Assembly (NCBI GenBank): GCA_041743835.1
Contig: JBGTLW010000034.1
Span: forward strand, 1-27,866
Length of the DNA: 27,866 nt
Source of the DNA: JBGTLW01 sp041743835
GTDB taxonomy: Bacteria > Planctomycetota > Phycisphaerae > Phycisphaerales > Phycisphaeraceae
Reading direction: 5' to 3'
A model generated the notes under the pieces. The model searched no databases. It was not told the DNA's origin and saw only the letters and a program-made list of their open reading frames with translations. Made by a program: the position numbers and the translations under genes. Every line of letters starts with the position of its first letter. The first letter of the stretch is position 1. This document shows, in pieces, positions 23,601 through 27,866 of this stretch.

Positions 23601-23938
23601 TTACCACCCGGCCCGAAGGACACGTCGATAAAGCTGTCGCTCGCCAAGGCCCGTGAGTACCGGATAAACACCACCGCGTCGGGCATCGGCTTGTCCAACT
23701 CGAACTTCACAAAGACCGCCCGGCTGTCCTGATCGAACCAGCTCACCCGCTTGCCGCCCGAAGCCCCCGTGTGCTCCTTCGCATCGGTGTGCCAACCCCC
23801 CGCTTCAAACTCACGCCAGACCCCGGGCAACCCTTCCGCCCACGCAACGCTCGCGTGCGTGAAAATCAAGCTGATGATAAGGAGCTGAGCAAGGAGCATC
23901 CCGCCCCGCGCGATACGAACATTTGGACATGGCAACAT
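20678..23938 (-). CDS. Large secreted protein: beta-propeller interrupted by EF-hand loop and LamG-like region
   Basis: The 1086-residue product has a signal peptide (core MLLAQLLIISLIFTHASVAWA, cleavage near residue 34) and a beta-rich domain (about 36-170) resembling carbohydrate-binding modules. A charged helix (205-232) leads to NHL/WD-like propeller repeats from about 265 to 640 (for example LAIDAKGRLLVADGG, VGADDAGNLYVASR). A canonical calcium loop, DHNGDGRRDAAD (650-661), comes next, followed by a LamG/concanavalin-like region (about 665-860) and more propeller-like repeats to the end (VDTEGAVWNATHGQGIYRY, MSMDVAGDYLFVARE). No enzymatic motif is evident. It probably binds a glycan or organises surface proteins. 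AAGG, 7 nt before the ATG, may serve as ribosome binding site. Confidence 0.7.
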   Translation of the reverse strand: MLPCPNVRIARGGMLLAQLLIISLIFTHASVAWAEGLPGVWREFEAGGWHTDAKEHTGASGGKRVSWFDQDSRAVFVKFELDKPMPDAVVFIRYSRALASDSFIDVSFGPGGKPQDAKPLGKLRTARTSGWTKYQWISVPVGDLAAGDHYLIVNCRERGGAGDLDVAAVVPNDKESRWMPPNEVKDGKFVGSGALLDAARPDDRVTEQDLQEIEAEKQRRAEAASAAAARRAHISDPANRLPITVTWFGNDIAQGPDVPASTGHTPHNVADIHVTPDGSLFTNVHWEEHGANVTQFRDGKWINDARVGNHGGGRSITANSKHIYFIGNRHRTGKAGIDRRSLDDISRQDLNVHVDLEGIRAVVATEDRVFAAAAGVVHVYDADLKPMGSWPLKDADKMAVDAKGHLWVILPAENRIVRVTQAGERLPQEIAFESPAAPTDLAIDAKGRLLVADGGPSEQVLIYDDLDTQPTLRSRFGEEGGVYRGTAGRLGPQRFVRLVGVGADDAGNLYVASRPSNNGSTMLHAYSPDGEMLWQKQCHVWLDRPDFDPNDPDLVYSSTARIRIDLDKPTGQNWTAEALTVHHRAFTDDFRHRMGGSGGTFLRRLNDGALYQFNSDMNGKTLYVYRFDPKQHGDVAIPAGFVDQSGIWVDHNGDGRRDAADTAGMTYQLTVRGTHRDDGLLLEFTATDQNDHTQTLSHVFDAKQASSRVGLGIYAGGERLYRFSDFSLKVGEEKVSRDFGSAEGRDTDGGFGITGENWELEADSIRVRGNRKGGKPQSFTASQQFESLVPGRDFEVSTTVSAPRGRLYSDRFGVQVLGAGDDWRTSISAVVNVKNGYAAMELRKGSSGDVIASRPLSDEVVGHETLTTIGMGVDTEGAVWNATHGQGIYRYPIQAFTDQGVPVYTLQSREHYDMPAGMKDLRRVHHYPERDGLLLVNGFTTEYPNKNHHWKRAGKVIRAYENFKPGTPSDQWKLRWELVPPYEDQAGGNHGDGNIMSMDVAGDYLFVAREGQSGFLKVNRCHVEVYRLDDASFVGWMGPTDEAGDVGIIDITHGLTASKRSNGEYLVLLEEGAKARTLVYRWAPKQ

Positions 23939-23976
23939 GAAGTACCTTGGTTTAGTTACGGGTAGAAACGGCTAGG

Positions 23977-24108
23977 TCAGGGAGCGGGTGGTGGCAGGAT
24001 GTTGGCCGAAAGCCGGGCATCCCACACATCGCGGTTGAGAACGCCGCCGCCATGCGTCGTGCCGCGCTGACAGGCCTGCGAACCCGCGGGCCGGCCATCG
24101 TGGTTACG
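23977..24108 (-). pseudogene. Out-of-frame 3' extension of the second prepilin-like gene
   Basis: Immediately after the TAA of the upstream gene, the shifted frame stays open for 43 codons and has protein-like content (RNHDGRPAG, RGTTHGGGVLNRDVWDARL) before TGA at 23979-23977. Joining it to the upstream frame needs loss of one C from the CCCC run at 24108-24111. It may be the true C terminus of the prepilin-like protein, displaced by a frameshift or a sequencing error. Confidence 0.45.
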
Positions 24109-24862
24109 GGGCCATCTCTTCAAACAGGTTTCTCATCACAGCCTCTCCGGCGCTGTTCCACGGCACGGGTAGCAGGTCGGATCGGAAAAACACGCCCTCG
24201 CCGCCGCGGCGGACGATGTTGATGCCGCCCTCGTGGAAAAGGCCGCCGCTGTCGTAGCCGGATCGACCGATGAACTTCACCGTCTCGGTCAGGAGCGGCG
24301 AGCGGTACGCTGGCTGGTTCCAATTGCGTGTACGGAAGTTGGGGTCCAGCGCCTCACGTTGGAAAGGCGACGCGCTTGGCTGGGGGAAGGAGGGGGCGTT
24401 CTTATCCGAGTTGTGCGGGATGCTATAGGTGCCAAACGCACGCAGGCCCAACTCCGGGCTGTTGATGCTCTGGAGGGATACGCTCTTGTAATCATCGGAT
24501 AACTCCGGGCAGAGCCACACCGACTGAGTCGCCAGATACTCGCGCACCCAGTGACCGTTGCCAGCCCATGGGAACCCGTGGCCGGAATGCGAGTGCGCGT
24601 AGTAATCATGCGCGTCGTGCCCGACGATCCAGTCCTTGTTGTCGTTGGCGTACATCGCCTCGGCCAGGTAGATCTGCCGCATCTGCGAGAGGCACGCGAC
24701 CTGCCGCGCCACCGCACGCGCGCCGCCCAGCGTGGGGAACAACAGAGCAATCAACAGCGCGATGATGCTGATGACCACGAGGAGTTCGATGAGGGTGAAT
24801 GCCTCACCCCGCACGTAGTCCGGGCATCGGCTGTGTCGCGGGTTATGTCGCAGGCTAGTCAT
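24104..24862 (-). CDS. Prepilin-like protein 2 (type II pseudopilin N terminus)
   Basis: The 252-residue product has a 21-residue leader and a prepilin peptidase site (GEA-FTLIELLVVISIIALLIALL) with Ala at -1 and Glu at +5. One transmembrane helix follows, which is the type II secretion/type IV pilin-like N terminus common in planctomycete surface proteins. The globular part contains ACLSQMRQIYLAEAMYANDNK, typical of this family. The H-X9-DG signature is degenerate (HEGGINIVRRGG, with Gly replacing Asp). Start: the ATG at 24862 shares its A with the TAA of the preceding gene (TAATG), so translation is coupled; a longer frame to 25114 only runs antiparallel to coding sense. The 3' end appears frameshifted. 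Confidence 0.8.
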   Translation of the reverse strand: MTSLRHNPRHSRCPDYVRGEAFTLIELLVVISIIALLIALLFPTLGGARAVARQVACLSQMRQIYLAEAMYANDNKDWIVGHDAHDYYAHSHSGHGFPWAGNGHWVREYLATQSVWLCPELSDDYKSVSLQSINSPELGLRAFGTYSIPHNSDKNAPSFPQPSASPFQREALDPNFRTRNWNQPAYRSPLLTETVKFIGRSGYDSGGLFHEGGINIVRRGGEGVFFRSDLLPVPWNSAGEAVMRNLFEEMAP

Positions 24863-25821
24863 TAGTTCTTCACCATTTTCCATGCGTCTACCGCGGACAC
24901 GGTCCTGGCGTGGCCGTCGAAGAAGCTGACATTGGTGCTGTAGTTGTGGCGGATGGCGGTGTGGACGGCGGGGTCGCCCTCGACCACCGAGCTTTGCCCG
25001 GTGTTCGCGAAGTCCCCCGCGTCGCTGTACGGGCTGGTCTGCGCGTCGATGATGTAGCCCGCCCACTTCCAATTCATCGAACCCTGCCGCCGCACCGAGT
25101 CCATCAACATCCATGTGTCGCTGAGGTTGGCAAACTTGTGATGAGGCCTGTCGGGGAACGGGCCGTGATTTCTAGTCGGATCGCTGTAGTATCCCGTGAG
25201 GGACTTGCCGAACGAGTGTCGCATCCCGATCGAGCCTTTGTGGACCCCGCCGTGGTACGCCCCATTGGGCCAGATGTCTTCAGCGGTGGAGGTGCGCTTC
25301 TCGCTGCCGCCGAGTGTCCGGGGGTTGCCGTCGTAGGTGCTGTCGCTCGCGGCCTTCTCGGGGCAGTAGATCACCGCGCTGTTGGGCACGCCGGTGAACT
25401 TGATCACATAACTCCACCACATGTGCCCCTCGTCGGCCGTGGGTGAATACTTCTTCTCAAGCAACCCGCTCTTGATCTTGGCGCTGGTCACTCCCCGCCA
25501 ACTCATCGGGTAGTGGCCCAAGTTGTCCACGCTGTAGGTGACCATGCCCAACGCGAGTTGGCGGTGCTGGCTGAGGCAGGTCGCGGTGCGGGCCGCGTGC
25601 CGGGCACCGCTGAGCACCGGCAGCAGCAACGCAATCAACAGCATGATGATTGAAATGGACACCAGCAGTTCGATGAGGGTGAATCCGCGTGTGCCTGCGG
25701 GGTTAGGATGAACGCGTGACTTGAAGACTGAGTGGGTGCATGGGCGGGGAGCCGAGGGATGGCGATCCCTCGGCTTTGGGGCGCTGCGGCGCTTGGAGAG
25801 TGGCAATGTACTGTCACGCAT
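24862..25821 (-). CDS. Prepilin-like protein 1 (H-X9-DG type)
   Basis: The 319-residue product has the prepilin site TRG-FTLIELLVS, with Gly46 at -1 and Glu51 at +5, then a hydrophobic helix and an ARTATCLSQHRQLALGMVTYS segment. Near the C terminus, HNYSTNVSFFDG is an exact H-X9-DG motif. It is expected to be inserted in the inner membrane and processed by a prepilin peptidase; whether it forms a filament is unknown. The leader of 46 residues is much longer than usual and residues 15-24 are encoded by a dispersed hairpin repeat. There is no ATG, GTG or TTG between the repeat and the cleavage site, so the repeat must be translated. GAGG lies 7 nt before the ATG. Confidence 0.82.
   Translation of the reverse strand: MRDSTLPLSKRRSAPKPRDRHPSAPRPCTHSVFKSRVHPNPAGTRGFTLIELLVSISIIMLLIALLLPVLSGARHAARTATCLSQHRQLALGMVTYSVDNLGHYPMSWRGVTSAKIKSGLLEKKYSPTADEGHMWWSYVIKFTGVPNSAVIYCPEKAASDSTYDGNPRTLGGSEKRTSTAEDIWPNGAYHGGVHKGSIGMRHSFGKSLTGYYSDPTRNHGPFPDRPHHKFANLSDTWMLMDSVRRQGSMNWKWAGYIIDAQTSPYSDAGDFANTGQSSVVEGDPAVHTAIRHNYSTNVSFFDGHARTVSAVDAWKMVKN
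25750..25777 (+). repeat. Copy 2 of the dispersed 11-bp-stem hairpin
   Basis: The arms AGCCGAGGGAT and ATCCCTCGGCT are identical to the copy at 2593; the loop is GGCG instead of GGTA. TTT follows on the plus strand as in copy 1. Here the element lies inside the 5' coding region of a minus-strand prepilin gene, so it is not behaving as a terminator of a known plus-strand gene. Confidence 0.75.
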
Positions 25822-25828
25822 CGGATGG

Positions 25829-25832
25829 CCTC
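25829..25832 (-). promoter_or_regulatory. Ribosome binding site of prepilin-like gene 1
   Basis: GAGG on the minus strand, 7 nt before the ATG at 25821, supports this start although it makes an unusually long leader peptide. Confidence 0.45.
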
Positions 25833-25893
25833 ACACACACAGAGCGGAACCGCCGTTCAACTGCCCACAGCACCCGGGGTCTTCAATGCCACC

Positions 25894-26745
25894 TCAAGCC
25901 CGCCGACCACGGCTGAGCATCAGCAGGCCACCGAGACCCATCAGAGCGAGGGACGCGGGTTCGGGGATGATGGAGACCGTCATGGTGTCGAACTGCATCG
26001 TTCCGCCGCCATTGGAACTATTTCGCGTGCCCAGCGTGATCCAGTTGCCCCACGCCGACCGGTCCACGTTGGTGATTGTGTGCGACACGGTGGCTGAGTT
26101 CGCGCCGCTCTCCATGGTGGCCGTCAGTTGCAGGTCATTGCCCACGAACAGGCCGGTGAAGGTGTAGTCGCGGAAGTCATTGGTCCGGAAGCCTGTCACG
26201 CTGGCTGTGCCCAATTGTGTAAATGTGCCATCGGAGCTTTTGGTACCGATTTGTAGAGCGGTGGAGCTGCCAACGAACGCCCGGATAGCGATGGCGTTGG
26301 GAATACCCACGTCGTTTGTTGTACTATTGATGGTGGGTGCGGCGGAACCGAAAATGCTGATCTCGGTGCGGGCGAAGTTGTTTCCTTGGCTGGCCGTTCC
26401 TGGCATCGTGCCACGCAGGGTAATCTCAAATCCCGGTAGCGTGTTGAGATTGCCCAGTTCGAACTGACCCGCAGCCATTCCTGATGCGAAGGTGGTGGTG
26501 GCCGTGTTGAAGTTGAGCGAATCGGCCGCCAAACTCCAGCTTGAACTTGCCTGATTAGAAACCGTGAATCCGGTGATGGCGTTGGTGCCGGGGGCTGTGA
26601 GATTGGAGGGGGTGTCTTTGCCTGCGTCGCTCTCATTGCCGAAGTCGAAGTCGGCGGGGACCGAGATTGCCGCCGACGCGGGGCCAGCGGCCAGCAGAAG
26701 CGCGATGGCACCAGTGAGTACGGCGAAGGGAACGTGGCGAGTCAT
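25894..26745 (-). CDS. PEP-CTERM surface-sorting protein
   Basis: The 283-residue product has a signal peptide (VPFAVLTGAIALLLAAGPASA) and a C-terminal PEP-CTERM sorting tail: IPEPASLALMGLGGLLMLSRGRRA, split here as the PEP motif, a hydrophobic helix and a final Arg cluster. Such tails are recognised by exosortase, which cuts and hands the protein to the envelope or exopolysaccharide layer. The region between is beta-rich, Thr/Ser/Asn-rich and probably a jelly-roll-like domain with no enzyme motif. Start: ATG at 26745, set by GGAGG at 26754-26758 with 8-nt spacing; the ATG at 26760 lies just before that site. No exosortase gene is in the window. Confidence 0.85.
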   Translation of the reverse strand: MTRHVPFAVLTGAIALLLAAGPASAAISVPADFDFGNESDAGKDTPSNLTAPGTNAITGFTVSNQASSSWSLAADSLNFNTATTTFASGMAAGQFELGNLNTLPGFEITLRGTMPGTASQGNNFARTEISIFGSAAPTINSTTNDVGIPNAIAIRAFVGSSTALQIGTKSSDGTFTQLGTASVTGFRTNDFRDYTFTGLFVGNDLQLTATMESGANSATVSHTITNVDRSAWGNWITLGTRNSSNGGGTMQFDTMTVSIIPEPASLALMGLGGLLMLSRGRRA

Positions 26746-26753
26746 GGGTAAAA

Positions 26754-26758
26754 CCTCC
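26754..26758 (-). promoter_or_regulatory. Shine-Dalgarno of the PEP-CTERM gene
   Basis: GGAGG with 8-nt spacing to the ATG at 26745 decides the start. It is the clearest Shine-Dalgarno site in the window and contrasts with the leaderless starts elsewhere. Confidence 0.7.
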
Positions 26759-26775
26759 ATAAAGAGAGAAAAAAA

Positions 26776-27866
26776 CTACAAGCTGGAACCCAACGCGGAT
26801 TCCACAATCGACATTTCAATCAACTTCGGCGTCACGAGGCGGAGTTGCGGGGCCTCCGGCAGCTCCCCCGCCACGCGGGCGCGGAGCAGGGCGACGAGTT
26901 GCTCGCCCATGTGCATGTTCTGCTTATCCACGGTGGCTACGGGGGGTGTGGCCTCGTAATTCCGCTCGGGAACGTCGGCCCAGTAGTGGTCGTACCCGGC
27001 CAGCAGCACGTCCTTGTTCGGCTCTTTGCGGAGCAGGCGGCAGGCGGCGGCGGCGTAGGGCACGTCGCCGTCACCGGTCAGCAGCAGGGCATCGACAGGC
27101 TCGTCGCCAAGCAGGTGCTCGGCCAGGTGACCCGCCACGGTCTTGGCGGCGTGGCTAAACGCGGCGGCGCTGCGCGCTCCGTCATGCAGGGCTGGGTGGT
27201 CGGCGACGGGCAGCGGGGTGAGGCCGGCCTCGCGCATCGCTCTTTCGTAGCCGCGGTACCGCTGCTGAAGCCAGGGGGCGGTGAGCCCGTCCTGCCAGAA
27301 GCAGAGGATGCGTCGTCGGCCGCGCTCGAGCAGCCAGTTTGTAAGCAGGTAGCAGCCCTGCTCGTGATCGGAACTGACGCGGTCGCACGCGGCAAGGCTG
27401 GGCGTGTCGCCATAGACCACGTAGGGGATTCCGGCTTTGTCGAGTTGAGCGAGCATCTGCTCTTCGCCGGTCTCTGTGAGGAGGTCTGAGAAGATCACGC
27501 CGTACGGCCGGGCCTGGATGAGCGATGCGATGCCCTCATCTCGGACGGTCGCGGGGTGGAAGGACAGTGCGTGCATGCCGGCGTCTTCAATCGCGGGCAA
27601 GGCACCGAGGCCGATGTACTCGACCCAGCCCGGCTGACGGTGGCTGTGGAGCATGCGTCGGCCGTTGATCGCCACGATGGCCACGACCTGATCGACAAGG
27701 CGGCGCGAAGGCGAGGCGGCGGCGTGCTCACTGACCACGTTCACACGCGGGCTGATCTGATGGACCACACCCTGCTGCCGGAGGACAGCCAACGCTCGCT
27801 GCACCGTGGCGCGATCGGCCTGAAACTCCTGCGCGAGTTGCCGGCCCGATGGCAGCGGCGCACCGC
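26776..27866 (-). CDS. GntR-type transcriptional regulator with LacI-type sensor domain (5' end cut by window edge)
   Basis: The reading frame is open to the window end. The first residues visible, APLPSGRQLAQEFQADRATV followed by QRALAVLRQQGVV, are the second half of a GntR winged helix-turn-helix. From about base 27700 the product is a periplasmic-binding-protein-type sensor as in LacI/GalR (GVIFSDLL, SSDHEQGCYLLTNWLLERGRRRI, VDALLLTGDGD, LLAGYDHYWA). This hybrid architecture is typical of sugar-responsive regulators. It is upstream of, and co-directional with, the PEP-CTERM, prepilin and propeller genes, with only 30 bp to the next start, so it probably controls that operon and perhaps the sulfatases. 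The ligand is unknown. Confidence 0.85.
   Translation of the reverse strand, partial: GAPLPSGRQLAQEFQADRATVQRALAVLRQQGVVHQISPRVNVVSEHAAASPSRRLVDQVVAIVAINGRRMLHSHRQPGWVEYIGLGALPAIEDAGMHALSFHPATVRDEGIASLIQARPYGVIFSDLLTETGEEQMLAQLDKAGIPYVVYGDTPSLAACDRVSSDHEQGCYLLTNWLLERGRRRILCFWQDGLTAPWLQQRYRGYERAMREAGLTPLPVADHPALHDGARSAAAFSHAAKTVAGHLAEHLLGDEPVDALLLTGDGDVPYAAAACRLLRKEPNKDVLLAGYDHYWADVPERNYEATPPVATVDKQNMHMGEQLVALLRARVAGELPEAPQLRLVTPKLIEMSIVESALGSSL

Noticed and set aside
22805..23656. 283-codon plus-strand open frame inside the propeller gene
   Set aside because: Antisense to a 1086-codon gene with a signal peptide and repeats; composition looks non-coding.
24883..25114. N-terminal extension of prepilin-like gene 2 to 25114
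   Set aside because: The extra codons overlap the end of prepilin-like gene 1 and look like frame-shifted sequence; the TAATG junction gives a better start at 24862.
26760..26775. T-rich run after the regulator stop as an intrinsic terminator
   Set aside because: The nearest stem (GGAATCC/GGGTTCC) has a wobble pair and lies about 11 nt before the T run, and the next gene starts within 30 nt, so read-through is more likely.
1..27866. CRISPR arrays, tRNA genes, insertion sequences, phage genes
   Set aside because: No regularly spaced direct repeats, cloverleaf-like segments, transposase motifs or phage proteins were found on reading both strands.

Overview
The window reads as a chromosomal segment of a GC-rich planctomycete, most likely of the Phycisphaerae type. 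I infer this from several traits seen together: H-X9-DG-type prepilin-like proteins, a PEP-CTERM protein, two sulfatases, a large secreted propeller protein, a zinc-free S4 protein encoded alone, and many genes whose -10 box sits exactly 6 nt before the start codon. No marker gene that would fix the taxon is present. I see no tRNA, rRNA, CRISPR array, transposase or phage gene.

Layout. Positions 1-1053 (+) hold the end of dnaJ, then grpE and an FmdB-type zinc-ribbon gene, apparently one transcript. rpsD follows on the minus strand (1103-1702), with a good promoter and a structured leader. A divergent promoter drives ahpC-ahpD (2047-3175), a peroxidase and its reductase partner, separated by a strong hairpin. 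After a small lipoprotein gene comes glcDEF (3808-7864), a three-subunit glycolate oxidase whose genes overlap by 4 nt. On the minus strand are a GH10-like secreted protein that lacks the expected catalytic residues and radA with an unusual insertion (7880-10691). A PlsC-type acyltransferase gene (10787-12025) diverges from radA. The minus-strand block 12037-16532 holds pgl and zwf (oxidative pentose phosphate steps 1 and 2) and mnmG. A secreted TPR-like protein follows on the plus strand (16662-17465).

The right third (17632-27866) is the accessory-looking part. Two sulfatases without signal peptides lie on the plus strand. Converging on them from the minus strand is a five-gene block. In transcription order it is a GntR-type regulator with a LacI-type sensor domain (cut by the window edge), a PEP-CTERM surface protein, two prepilin-like proteins joined by a TAATG overlap, and a 1086-residue secreted protein with a beta-propeller interrupted by an EF-hand loop and LamG-like sequence. 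I infer a regulated locus for sensing, binding and desulfating a sulfated glycan. The substrate cannot be read from the sequence.

Most notable points: (1) a recurrent TANNNT-like box-N6-ATG architecture suggesting leaderless mRNAs; (2) two identical 11-bp-stem hairpins 23 kb apart, one behind ahpC and one inside the leader-peptide codons of a prepilin gene; (3) a probable frameshift at the 3' end of the second prepilin gene; (4) the GH10-like probable pseudoenzyme; (5) the regulator/PEP-CTERM/prepilin/propeller/sulfatase locus.
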